Below, piece after piece: positions 1-12,431 of a DNA stretch of 64,000 bases. Source of the DNA: Aspergillus flavus (Eukaryota > Ascomycota > Eurotiomycetes > Eurotiales > Aspergillaceae); assembly GCF_009017415.1 (NCBI RefSeq), contig NC_092406.1, positions 6,324,001 to 6,388,000 on the forward strand, in the 5' to 3' direction. Position 1 is the stretch's first letter. Each line of letters starts with the position of its first letter. The position numbers and the translations under genes were made by a program. The notes beneath the pieces were generated by a model. It was given only the letters and a program-made list of their open reading frames with translations, was not told the origin of the DNA and ran no database searches.

Positions 1-3000
1 TCCATGACACATCCAATCATTTCTTGCAGGACACCAATATTCTCATCGAGAACCTGGAGGAGGTCAATTCCAATGAATGACCGATTATCAAGGAACCTGT
101 CCATCTCCAAGAGGCCATGTCCCAGAAAGTCTCTTTTCCCCAGTTCGAGCATTTTACCGAGCTTCGCAACACATTGCCAAGATGCATGGAGTAGGTCACC
201 GGATAGAGAGTTGAGCACTAAATCGACACCGCGCCCATCGGTCTTCTGCAATACACCTTGAAGGAAAGACGAACTTCTAGAGTCAAATATATGATCAGCG
301 GGGATCTTGAAGTTGTCTACAAGATGCCGAGCCTTGTCTTCACTTCCAACTGTCGCGTAGATCACAGCTCCGATTAGCTGACATAGCTGTACCGCAGCCA
401 GACCCACCCCACCACACGCAGAATGGATCAGAACCGATTGCCCTCGTTTGAGGCCGCCGACGGTTATGAGAGAGTAGACCACAGTTGCATAGACACAAGG
501 TATTGTTGCAGCATCCTCCAGTGAAATGTTGTCCGGAATTTGGACGCATCGTTCTGCCCGTACAACTGTTCGGGTACACATGAGGCCAAGATGAGAGATC
601 ATGATCCTGTCGCCGGGTGAAAACTGGTGGACAGCGGATCCCACTCGTCGCACAATTCCACTAGCTTCCAAGCCGACCTGGGCCATATCCCCCATGAGGC
701 CCATCACAACCATCAGATCCTATCAATGTTAGATTGATTACTATATGCACGAGTTTCATAGCACGTAATTCTCACCCTAAAGTTCAGACCAACATATTTT
801 ATGTCAACTTCAACTTCCTCCTTCTCCAGGTCATTTGACGTCATATCTGCACAGGTCCACGTTAGCGAATCAAGCATCGCGTAGGCCTCAATATCCAGCA
901 TTCTCGGGCCTTGGCTCTCTCCTGCCCCGACTTGTTCCTCAAACGAATTAAACTGGAACCGCGGAGTGTGTACACTCCCCTCTCGGACAGCGAATTCATA
1001 TTCTGGTGCCGCACCAGGATCATCCAGCTGAGACAGAAGTCGCTCAAATACCTGAACCACAGGTTGGAGGGAGGCCCTCTCCACTTGGTCGATCTCGATG
1101 GTAGCAAACTGAGGCATAATCTCATGTCGAATAGTCCGAGCTAAGCCTAACACTAACGCGTATCTAGGATCGTCACACTCCATTTGAACAAACCGCGTAA
1201 CCCATAGCAGATGACGATCTGCCAAGCGCGAAACATACGATTGGAAGCTTTCGAAGTCGGCTGGCGAGAGTTCATGAAAAAAGGGACCCTCAAGGTCAAT
1301 TACTGAGATTATGTTTGCACCAGATGACGGAACTTGCTTTAATGTGCACCAGTGGACTGAGTACCCCGCCTTTTCAAGGTCTCTCGCGAGCTCTCGGGCC
1401 CAGTCGTGAATCTCAGTGAGATAGAGAAGGGAGACCTCTCCTTTTTCGGGTGACTTGGCACTAGGCACCCTTGACAGGATTTGTGCATTCAGATGATACG
1501 GCGGTTCGTTATCATACCTAAAAGCCTCCACGCCCGTAAATCCAGCGTCCAACAGCTTGTCATGCCATTTGTCCACGGACATATACGGCCGCTCTTCTCG
1601 CCCATCGCCCTCACCCAGCCACCAACCCGGCAGGATACCCATGATATAGTCGATAATTGGGATGGTACAGGCCAGTTCGATCAGTAAAAGACGACCACCG
1701 GGCACAAGCAACCTGCGGACATTTCGCAGCGTTTCCGATATTCTCGGGGTTGCATGTATCACGTTGGCCGCAATAATCAAATCATAGCTTTCAGGCTCGA
1801 AACCTTGCTCAACTGGATCGCGGCTGATATCGAGGGTAGCGTATTCCATGGCCGGATAAGACTTATACCTTTCCTTTGCTTCTAGAAGGAATCCAGGAGA
1901 TATATCTGTAAATGTATATGTGGAATATAGCCTATTGCTGTGGTCCAATGTGAGACCCTTCAAGGCAATCAGGGTATCCCCCCCAGTACCACCTCCTACT
2001 TCTAGCACTCGTAGTTGTGGATAGGAATGCCCAAGCAAGGAGGCAAATTCGTGCCAGGATCCGTTCAGGGCGGATTGCTCGTAGAAATATTTGAGCGCAC
2101 CATCCTCTACCAGAAGATCAATAGGTTCCAGCTGCCCCCCCAAAAGCTTGTGGATTGAACCGAGAATCCGACTGCACAAGACATAAAATGGATAGCCGAA
2201 ATCCTGTGGCTGCATGGATTTAAGACCCTCGATCTCCGCAGCGCGTTCCGCCGGGCTCAGGGAACAGATGTCTCTCAGCTCCGGCACTAGCACAGGTGCG
2301 TTGTCACGCATGTATTTATAGTTAGATGTTATCCAGGATAGCCATTTACTCAAATGTGCCTGTGTGGGCTGGGAGGACCTTGTCTGATAATAGTATTCCA
2401 CGCCATAAAGGCCAACTAGCCTGACGACTCTACGGCGACCCTCCAAGAAGTTCTGTGATGAAGAAAACAGTTTTCCAGCAGGTACAAAATCGATGTGAGG
2501 ACCCCAGTGAATTGTCGCAGCTACCGGAAGCTGGGGATTGCCTATATCAGGGTCTTGAATGCTGAAAAAAATGCCATGATGCAGGGAGAGTACCACTTGG
2601 TCCTCGGAAACAAGCACCGCATTTCCACGCATCATGCCTCCCGAGGTGTCACAGGAGACATTGAGTGACATTGTTCCTCTTCCGTTGCCTACATAAAGCT
2701 CTTCAATAGCCGTCGGAATTGCCAAACGGGTCATTTGGCGAGGGATACCATGGGTTGCCGCCACGCTGAGCAGTTGAAGGCTCTCGTCTATGATAATCGG
2801 GTGTAGCGAATAGTGACTCACGTACAAGCTTTCATCATCCTGCAACGTCGCGGCAGCTTGATAACTTGACGGACTGGCCGAGATTTGCTCAAGTCCTCTG
2901 AACTGTGGACCGTATTCTAACCCACGCTTTTCTAAGGCGTTGTACCACTTCTCAGATCTGACCAGTCTAGAGTATGGTGTGATCCTTTTTGCCTTGAATT

Positions 3001-6000
3001 TCTGGTCCGACGTGGGCCTCACTTGACCAATACAGTGCTTTTTCCACGTGGAGTTCTGATAGGCGGATATTGTAAAGTCATACCATACAGAATCAATATT
3101 ATCGGCAAGCCTCGCTGGTCGGAGACTTGTAATAATCTCCGTTGCAATTGATGTCTCTAGTGTTAATGCAGCGCGCATAAACACGTTTCTCACTGAGTAT
3201 TCAGTTAACTCGCTTATCTGGCGAATTGCTTCGCCCACCATTGCAACATAACCTGCACAGGGGAAAACCACATCCTTGCCAATTTTATGGTCTCCAAGCC
3301 AAGGCACCTGGTCTATATGCAGGATATTCCTCCATGACGGTTCAACACTGGACGACTCAAGCACCCGAGAGCCCAAAAGCTCATGGTGAGGTTCTTGCCG
3401 TAGTCTCCAATGGTTTGCCAGACGTGACTCATTCCAAAATCTCTCACCATGCTTCCAGAAATAAGGGGGGAGGTCATGTAGAGCCGCGCCATTAGGAATA
3501 ATGTTGCTAAGGTCTATAGGAATGCCATGCGTAAACATATGGCCGGCTGTCGCCAGTAGGCTTTGCCACTCTTCAGTTCCTCTGCATAATGTAGGAACAT
3601 ATAAGGCAGCTCTGTTCTTGCTAGTTTGTGCTTGGAATATTTGCCTCAGGGGACCAGCAAGGGTAGAGTGCGGACCAATCTCCAGAAATAACTTTACCGG
3701 TCCGTTGTCATCCAGGAGACCCTGCACTGCGGTCCTAAACAAAACGGGAGATGACAAGTTCTGGGACCAATACAGGGTATCAAGTCTGCTCGGTTCAGTA
3801 ATAGGCGTTGAGATTACACTCGAATAAAGCGGGACCATGGAGCTGTTGTGGCAAATATGTGGTGATACCAGTGACTCGTAAGTTTGTCTGGTCCGCAGCA
3901 TATGGTGGGAATGGTAGGCAACATCCACCCGAAGACGCTTGCACATTGCATTCTCATCATCCTTGCGAATTCTGTTGAGAACACGGTCCAAGGCTTCCTT
4001 GTCCCCTGATAGCGTGACGCTAACTGGACTATTTTCACATGCAACAGTGACGCCCTCTTCCAAGAACGCGCGAGCAGTGTCTGGGCTAATACCAACAGCA
4101 GCCATTGCACCGGCATGACTGGTGGACAAAGATTTTACCGCTTGGCCGCGAAGATATGACAGTATAATGGCTACACGAGCAGATATAGCCCCAGACGCAT
4201 ATGCTGCAGCTATTTCACCACTTGAATGGCCCACCACCGCGTATGGAACGATACCCCACCCCCGTAGCAGATTGACGAGAGCAATCTGAATCGCTGTGCA
4301 GAGGGGTTGGGCAAATTCAGCATGTCCCACTCGGCTAACCGCCTCATCTTTAGAGAGTTCCTCTGGCCTTGGTCAGTGGGAATGAGGGTTCGCAGTTTAA
4401 AATACCGGGGATGACATACCTTCAATACTCCAAGTAGGCGCTTCCCTGAGCTCCGTCAAGATCTTGTCCATCTGGTGAATATCTTCGCGGAATTTTGGGA
4501 ATCTACACATAAGGTCCATTCCCATAGTGGGCCACTGGGCCCCTTGGCCAGTGAATACGAATACTGGGCATGGAACCGTGGAATGCGCCTTTTGAAATGT
4601 CGGAAGAGATCCATCCTTGTCAGTTACAGCAAAAGCTCTGTAAGGCAGGTGATCTCGTCTTCGCGCAAGGGTGAAAGCCAAATCATTCAAACATGATGTT
4701 TTAGCTTCGATATACCTCGTTATCCTTTCGATTTGCCCATCTAACGACTCCTTTTCCTTTGCCGAGAGAACCAAGAGCTGGTAGTCTGGCTCGGAGGCCA
4801 ATCGTGCTTCTGGACTTATTTTGCGCAGTACGGAAGATGCAGAATCTAGTATAACCTGACAGATTTAGTATGCCAGATCTTTGATGCAACATTCCCAGGT
4901 ATGCATGCGTACATGAGCGTTGGTTCCCCCAATGCCGAATGAATTGACGCTGATCCTCTCCTTCCTATCGGCCGGCCACGGTGTTGGCTCCACAGGCACT
5001 TGCAGCTTGGCACTCTCGAAGGGAACTATATATCAAGAACCCAACGAGTGAGTATATTGCATATCTGTCCAGAGAACGCCATGTAGCACCCACTCTTAGG
5101 ATTCGGTGTCTGGAAGTGCACGTTGGGAGGAATGATCTTATTCTCTAGTGCCAAGACGCACTTGATGATGCTCGTGATTCCAGACGCGCCTTCTGAATGA
5201 CCGACATTGGGCTTAACCTGTTTGGGATTAGCAAACGGTCGCGGTCTTCAAAACAATCAAAGAACCTGAACTGAATTAAAACAGCAACAATAACGTACGG
5301 CTCCGATGTATATTCCCTTCTCACCAAATATGTTGGCCACGCCGGTCGTTTCTGCCGTATCTCCAGCTATGGTACCTGTTCCATGACATTCGAAAAACGC
5401 TGTCTTCAAAATATCATCACCTTCGATATGGGCCTTTTTATACGCTCGTCTAATCAATCTCTCTTGCGCTTTGGAACCGGGGGTGGTAATGCTGGGTGTT
5501 TTACCATCACAGTTGACCGCCGTTGACCGTATAATGGCACGTATTGGGTCAGCATTGGCTAGTGCATCATCCAGTGGCTTGATATATACTGCATTAATTG
5601 CTTCACCTCTTCCGTACCCATCAGCTGCAGCATCAAATGTTCTGCAGATTCCGCTGGACGAGAGAACTAAGTTTTCTGACATTGTTGTCGTCATGGTCGG
5701 GCTCATGATAAGACTTGTCCCAGCAACAATGGCAGATGAGCAATCCCCGGTGTAAATTGCTTGGCACGCTTCGTGTAAACCAACCATGGACGACGAGCAA
5801 CCTGTTCGAACTGTGACGCTGGGTCCTGTCAAATCATATTCGTATGAAAGCCGGTTCGACAACGCAAAATCACCAGCGCTCATGACCCGATATCTATCGT
5901 TTTGCTGTGTATCCTTACTCAAGAGATCCAACCAATCTTCCCCAAAGACGCCAACGAAGCATCCAATATTCGTACCCTGCCAGTTCGTCTGGCCGGCATT

Positions 6001-6450
6001 TTCCATGCATTCCCAGACTACTTCCAGCAGTAGTCGCTGTTGGGGATCAAGCTTTTCCGCTTCAAGTTTACTTATACCGAAGAACCCGACGTCTACTTGC
6101 GCAATATCTTGCTCTAAGAAGTAGCCATGTTTCGTCCGGACAGCACCTTCGCGGGCCTCGTCGTAGAATGCATCGACGTTGTACCTTGTTTCGGGGACCC
6201 TACATAGGCCATCGCGCTTGTTGACAAGAAAATCCCAGAATTCTCTTCCAGAGCTTACTCCACCAGGAAGCCTCATTCCCATCCCCACAATGGCGATAGG
6301 GAAGGGGACCGGGTCTTCCCTGACATTGTCGACAACGTACTCCGTCACTTTGTCCCTGTTCAACCGGACTGGAGCCGGCCTGCGGACTGAGTTGGGTTCT
6401 TTAACTTCTGCGGCTTCTGGAAATGCTACATTGCTACAGCATTGTTCCAT
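1..6450 (-). CDS. Highly reducing polyketide synthase, partial (C-terminus beyond window edge)
   Basis: Iterative type I PKS building a reduced polyketide. Visible exons (minus): 6450-5299, 5217-5094, 5025-4913, 4855-4420, 4362-776, 719-1, about 2043 codons. Domain order: KS (active Cys near residue 218 in RTGCSSS, HGTG and VGHSEG histidines present), AT ([19 protein letters not shown]), DH ([10 protein letters not shown]), C-methyltransferase (intact LEVGGGTGG near residue 1394), ER (GLNFRD split by an intron; [12 protein letters not shown] nucleotide motif). The frame is open to base 1, so the end of ER and presumably KR and ACP lie outside. The start at 6450 is the first ATG ahead of the [13 protein letters not shown] motif that opens the KS. 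Introns are 56-81 bp. The RTGC variant of the usual DTAC is, from memory, common in one HR-PKS clade and is not damage. The product cannot be predicted. Confidence 0.95.
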
Positions 6451-7603
6451 ACTTGCAGAAGTATCTAGACAAAAAAGGCCGACTCTTCTGGGAGTGATTT
6501 ACCAACGGTTACTGAAACGGAACAACCGTAGAGAGGCGAAGCTATAACAAAAGAGGGGTATATTTCCTTAACTAATAGGTCATTGGTACTTTATACTATG
6601 TAAATGAGCAATTTCGATACAACCTCTCTTCAGCCCCATCACGTCGTACATATTAGAAGACGTGCGGTATATTCTCTATGCGTGGAAGCCTCCATATCTT
6701 GTGGTTGGTTCTCGGCGGATGTTCCGCCCAGCTTCTCCAGCCGTTACCTGGTGTCTTCATGCTACAACCCGCAAATGTGCTTTTTCCTCCATATAATCCA
6801 CACACACAATCTAGATGCCATGCCTTATAGATAGGCCGTGCAACAAATATGCACGAGAGCAGGGAGTGCAACTCCTATGTAGACCCGGATACAACGTCGG
6901 TCTTCCAAGCACCTGCAATATACCTATTATCCTCTCTGACTGGGCGGGTCTGGCCAGAATAGCCATGGCTTAGCCTCAGAGATTATCGCATATGCTTAAT
7001 CCCCCGATATGCCCTTCAACCCCCGGTCATCTTACTTTGAGTGCCGGTGACTACGTCGGGATATTTCGACCTCCTGGTACGGCTACTTTCTATCGAAAGG
7101 ATATACCGTTCTCGTGGCACGAGCACAGGTACTACAACACACAGAATTATATATGGTCACTGAGTAACGTTCAATGGAACCGGATACATCTGGATTTATC
7201 TGGACATTACGAAAGCAAGCTACACTCCGCTTCGACAAGGTGGACAAGGGTGGTAGCATGCACTTGAAGTATGTGCTGTATCCCTACTCAATATACATGA
7301 TACTCGGAGGTGTGTCTGAGATCACTTGTCTTGTTCCTCCTAACATACTGAGCATATCTGGACATCCCTTGGTAACCATTATGTTGGTAAGTTATATCAC
7401 TCTCGGCTGAGGCTGCTGTCTTAAATCTGCGAAATTTAGTACATATAACCTGTATATAAAGGTTGAGAGCCTATACTAAACGTGACATGTGGCGCACTTC
7501 GTAATAGGTATTTCCAAATAAGTAATCACTACCAAGATTTTGCACACAAGTTGCAGAGAAGCCTTCACGATATGCACTACATTATTGACTAGACACGGGT
7601 AAG
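6451..7603. other. Intergenic, PKS promoter side
   Basis: The region is moderately AT-rich with several scattered short frames but no recognisable protein motif, RNA or repeat. It holds the upstream region of the PKS and the 3' side of the esterase. Confidence 0.6.
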
Positions 7604-9310
7604 TTAATTCTCGCATGAAAAGCCAGAAAACACATCCATCAACTTCAGCAGTTCATCCCAACGTGGATCCTTCTGGATCTCAATGTTTCCATCCGGCGTC
7701 ATGACTTTATACTCGTCACATTCCTTCGTGCCGTAGGAGTGGCCATTGTCTCCGTTGACGAAAGCAACCAAATCGTGAATCCAATTGTCCATTAGGTGCC
7801 GCTCAGCAGGATTCGGGCCATGCATCACTGAGTAACTAGATAAATAACGTTAGAAAAATGTGCGTCTGGAAACGGAGACCGCGGGATCTGCCATGTCTTG
7901 TACTCACTTCCATATTGGTCTATCCATGGCGTGGCTCACTCCAAACGCAGCAGGGGCTACCTTTTCGGTAATGAACGACATGCGGTATGCAATAAGATAC
8001 CGCCACACATCCTTAATATCCACCCCATGTTGTAGTAAGTTATGGACCAAGAACCGCGACGGAGCCCGGACCTGACCATCGGAGATGATTCGTCCAAACA
8101 CAGCTTCCCAATCTTCCTTTCGGTCGGAGTCAGGAAGAGGGTAATGCTGCAGCAATCGAGATGTCGTCGATGGTGAATAATAATTGGAAACCTGGAGCTC
8201 CAGCGACTCTCTGTTGGCCTGTGGGCCATTAGTCACGGCGTATAACGTTTCCTCGTTCAGCACCTCTCCGATCAATAAACGCAGGTGACGTCTCTTGAAC
8301 TCATTTGCGAATGATCCATCCCGATAGTATTCAAAGATGCCAGGGTGGATGAAAACGCCATCAGTAACAGGTCGGAACGTGTGATGCTTCAGTTTCATGA
8401 CCGCATCGCACAACTCCTCGGCATCAATCTGGCGCAGCCTCTGGAGCTTTTCGGGCCCTGGTATTTCTGGTGATATCTTAAAGTGCTCGCACAACTCGTC
8501 AAACTGGGGTTGACAGTCTTCCGGCGTTTTGGGTTGAGTCGGGATCGCGTTAGAATACATCACAAGCCGTCGGAAATGACTTCGAGCCGACTCGTCCATC
8601 GATCCCCGAAAATCATACAAGGTCTGTGCCTGAACGGCGTATGCGCCCGCGCTGCGTCCCGACAAAGTAATGTTTTCTGGGTCCCCGCCAAAGGCTGAGA
8701 TGTTTTTATAGACCCACTCCATTGCGAGTCGCTGATCCCAAAGGCCGTAATTGCCCACTTCTTGTCCGCCGGATTCTTCTCTCAATACTTCACCCGCCAG
8801 GAATCCAAACACATTCAGACGGTAACCCACCGCGACAAAGACAGCATTCAACTGACCTGTGGAGATAAGTTCGGTCGGGTCCATCGACTCTTCCTGACTA
8901 GGGTCACCGATCTGGAACCATCCGCCATGGAACCAGATCATCACCGGCCATTTCGGATTCGTCTCGTTGGGCTTTCCGACCGGAGTCCATATATTCAGGC
9001 GCAAGCAGTCCTCTCCAAAGATATGTTGCGGAAGTTGTTTCTTCACAGAGGCGGAGTAACTAGATTGTAAGCAGACCTTTCCGAACTTTGTCGCATCGTA
9101 TGGGGTTCCATTCGGAGACGAGTATGAGAAAGACTCTGGCAATGGTCGTGGTTTTCGCCAACGATAATCACCAGTCGGTGGTAAAGCGTAAGGAATGTCA
9201 GCGTATCGTCGAGATTTGCTGTCAAATTGGAGGCCGCGAATTTTTCCGGCATTGTTGAACAATTCGACTTCGCATTCAGCTGACTGGTAACCCGAAAGTA
9301 CATTTCCCAT
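7604..9310 (-). CDS. Type-B carboxylesterase/lipase family hydrolase
   Basis: Alpha/beta hydrolase of the carboxylesterase type-B (COesterase) family, 544 aa, expected to hydrolyse or transfer ester groups. Exons (minus) 9310-7908 and 7835-7604; the 72-bp intron has a GTGAGT donor and rejoins at W-N-Y-S. Family marks: EDCLRLNIWTP, the oxyanion region WFHGGWF, the nucleophile elbow GRSAG (Ser near residue 220; the family usually has GESAG), an acidic residue candidate in GEVLNEETLY and the catalytic His in FGVSHAMD. There is no clear signal peptide at MGNVLSGYQS; an in-frame upstream ATG at 9367 would only add a basic extension. It lies beside the HR-PKS on the same strand, so release or deacylation of a polyketide is possible, but this is inference from position. 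Confidence 0.9.
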
Positions 9311-9781
9311 GATGCTTTTAGTGGTCTTTTGAGGTTTTTTCCGCGAATGGTAGATGCGGGATCTCAAAATATATTATTGACGTATACTACAAATCGAACT
9401 GGAGTGATGAAATCTTAATATTGAGGTACATAAGACATTAACGAAAATAACGGAAAGTATATATAATAGCGAATGGAAACTCTGAGAAATAAATAAAAAT
9501 AAATGATAGGGCAAAAGATCAAGTCTTCGTTCAACTAATGGAAAAAGATCTCGCGACTCGTTGCGCTGCGGTAAGGTGTGATAGGTGACGAGGAGGTGAT
9601 ATGATTGGTCCGTTTAATCGACCGGCACGGGGGAGATAAAATATGTGGAGGGCGGTTTTAAGAATTAATCAAAATACCTGCATGGCGAGTCACTCCTTAT
9701 CTCCTCCACCCAATAACGATAAGAGCTTCAACGGAAGTTAAACAATACCAGTATGCAGAGTAGAATATCTTCCTAGGCTCA
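9311..9781. promoter_or_regulatory. Divergent intergenic promoter region, esterase / Zn2Cys6 regulator
   Basis: The 471 bp separate two divergent start codons and must contain both promoters. An A-rich tract (about 9455-9515) and a CCAAT box in reverse (ATTGG near 9604) are visible. No specific operator can be assigned. Confidence 0.5.
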
Positions 9782-11806
9782 ATGGATCAGCGTGATGCCG
9801 TTCGACCCCGTCGGAAACGCGTAGAGCGCGGCAAACGCTCGAAGGATGGTGAGCAATCAATACTTTCCGTGATGGAGACCAGCACTTTCTTTTTAGAAAT
9901 ACTGACATGATTCCTACGATGAGGCTGCCGAACCTGTGTTGGTAAGAGAGTCAAGTGTGATGAACAGCGTCCTATCTGCGGTCGATGTGTGCGTCTTCAG
10001 TTGGAGTGCGAATGGGCTCCCCCACGACCTCCTTTGTCTTCGAGACGGAGGGGGTTTGGCCCAATAAAACATAGGGATAGCGAGTTATGGACTCCTCCAC
10101 CTATCTTACCGAACTCAAAGCTACCTTGTCAGCCAGGGGAGATGTCTAGCATTAGTCCGGCCTCCCTAGAAAGCGGCGGGCTGGGTTCATCGAAGACAAA
10201 CGAAGACAGACATGAAGCGAGAAGTACTAGTGTACACTCTGGGGAACAGGTATTCGCGCCAGAAATGAGTATTTCCTCGTCTTTGTCGTCTCTCAGTTAT
10301 AGAGACTCTTCCATCATTGGGCCGGTGGTAAGCCCTTCGCCGTTACTCACACCAGAACAACAAGTCGATGAAGAGTCAACACCAAGTCTTCCGAATACTA
10401 GATTGGGGCGCCAAGCTGGTCTCCAAGAAGAATACCGCGTGCTACACTATTGCCCTCCAATCAACCTGTTGGACCCTATGCCTCTGCTATTGATGAACTA
10501 CACGCATGGCATCCCAACACATGACGTCGATGATATGCATGCATTGTCTTTCCATCGGACTATATTTGGGCCACTGAAGTCAACACGTACCCCTGCCCAA
10601 TCTGCCCAATCTCTTTTTGTTGACTATGTTGTCGACAAGAAAATGGCGCTCCACTTCCTCCTCGCCGTCGCTCATAGTGAATTATCACTGTACTATGACA
10701 ATGGGCTCGTTCTACCCCAAAAGTCTTATCTGCACTTCGACCAAGGTACAAAGTTGCTTCGGTATGCTTCAACTCCGCGGGGGCCTACTGACCACGTGAA
10801 CATGATGCTCTCCTTTTTGTATATGTATATGTTCTGGATGCGGCGCGACCAACCCGCCCCACAAAAGCTGCGAGAACTAAGTCGAACAGTAGTGGACTAT
10901 GTGAGGACTTATAAGGTTGATGAGTTGTGTACTAATGATGACGTGAATGTCTTCTCGGAGACTTTCGCTGCTGGATTGTTAATTCCAGATCAAGTCCTTC
11001 TCGCGCGCATCTTCACATACCTATACGATCGCGATGGCTTCTGCTCCTTCTTCGGATGCGGTGGCTCCTTCGCTACATTTGTTAATGATGACTACTCGAA
11101 GAGGCGTAAAATCTGGAGGCTCTCGCGGACCGCATTTCTTTTGTTTCCCGAAGAGAACGGGCTTACTAGTGACAGCTTGCCGGAGGTCCACGAAGCAGCT
11201 ATATTGGAGCTTTATTTCATGCTCATTACCATCCACCATGAAATCAATATTTACAGCCAAACCGGGGGTCTACACCGGTATGGTGACGAACGAAGGTTAA
11301 AGCAACACCTAGATGAGCTGAAAAAGGTACATACGGTCGCGCATACAAATTTTGTGTCGTAGGATTTGACTAATCCAAAATAGGAATACTCTTGTATCTT
11401 TTCGCTGGTCGCAAATAGCGAACAACTGAGCACTTGTCCTGTGTCTTTAATGGAGTGTGTTACTGTGACGTTTTTTTATGCTCTGCAAATCTACCTTCAC
11501 CGGAGCTGCGAATCGGCCTTCGGCACTGACCCTGTTCCGGAAGAAGTCAGCTGCGCTCTCAGCTCATTGGTCACTGCTGCATACAGTGCAGTGGCCCTCG
11601 GGCCCATCCAATTGCTGGAAAGGTTTCAGTGGTCTCTGTTCATCGGGGGAGTTGAGACACGCGATCCTGTGCATCGAGGGTGGATCATAACCCATCTTTC
11701 AGACCCCGCACTTAGAAGAATTTTTCAGCTCGTGCAGGAAGCAAAGAGACACTCTCCAGTTACCATGCACGCCGTCCGACGAATAGTTAATGGTGAACTG
11801 CGATAA
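9782..11806 (+). CDS. Zn2Cys6 transcription factor (Fungal_trans_2-like)
   Basis: Predicted nuclear DNA-binding regulator, 630 aa. Exons 9782-9848, 9924-11326, 11384-11806; introns of 75 and 57 bp with GTGAGC and GTACAT donors. The first intron falls just before the zinc cluster: exon 1 encodes a very basic leader (RPRRKRVERGKR) and joins in phase to G-C-R-T-C. The cluster has the form CX2CX6CX6CX2CX6C at about residues 24-50, followed by a Ser/Pro-rich linker and a long helical effector region ending in a short exon (HAVRRIVNGELR). The ATG at 9782 is chosen because only the spliced frame restores the first two zinc cysteines. Next to the HR-PKS and esterase and upstream of a permease, it is a candidate pathway-specific activator; the target genes are inference. 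Confidence 0.92.
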
Positions 11807-12431
11807 GACTGTTTGGCTGCAGCGGTTTGCCTTTTCCTTTCCCGCCTTTCTCCTGGCATCCCTGCAGTCTTGGCGTCCTCAATGAACGTATCCCTCGTAT
11901 GGTTGGCTAATGCCGTTCGATTGACACTCGGTAGTCTGTCACGAGAGGTCTTTTCGACTGGAAAGATCTCTTTGTGGTGAAGGTCAACAAGCTGGGGTTT
12001 GCCCGCAATTTGCGGGGGTGGAGACAGTCTTTTAAAAGCCGGAGTCGGGAGGTCCGCCACTGACGCTTCGCCCCGACCTCGGCCCTCTCCCGTCGATTAA
12101 ACAAGCCAATCATCTCGTCCTGATTATCAGTGTAGGGCATCATCTCCACACCGAAAGCAAGGGGCTGTCGATTACCGGCAACGAACCTCCCAACCTAATG
12201 GCCACGCTTGAACCGAGTTCCTTCGCCTGTCACTTCTTATCCACGACATCTTAGGTTCAATGTATCTGTTCTTATCGACTCTCTTGTATAAAATCGGGGT
12301 GCCCGACCCGGTATCTTAACTCTTCTATCTCTCGCCCATCTTGACCTTGACTTTGGTTTGCAGTCAATTTCACACCTTAGCAATCGCGAACAAGGGATCA
12401 CTAGACTAGGTCTCAGCCGTTGTCGTTTGTC
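11807..12431. other. Intergenic, nothing recognised
   Basis: The region between the regulator stop and the permease start has no convincing coding motif. It presumably holds the regulator 3'UTR and the permease promoter. Confidence 0.55.
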
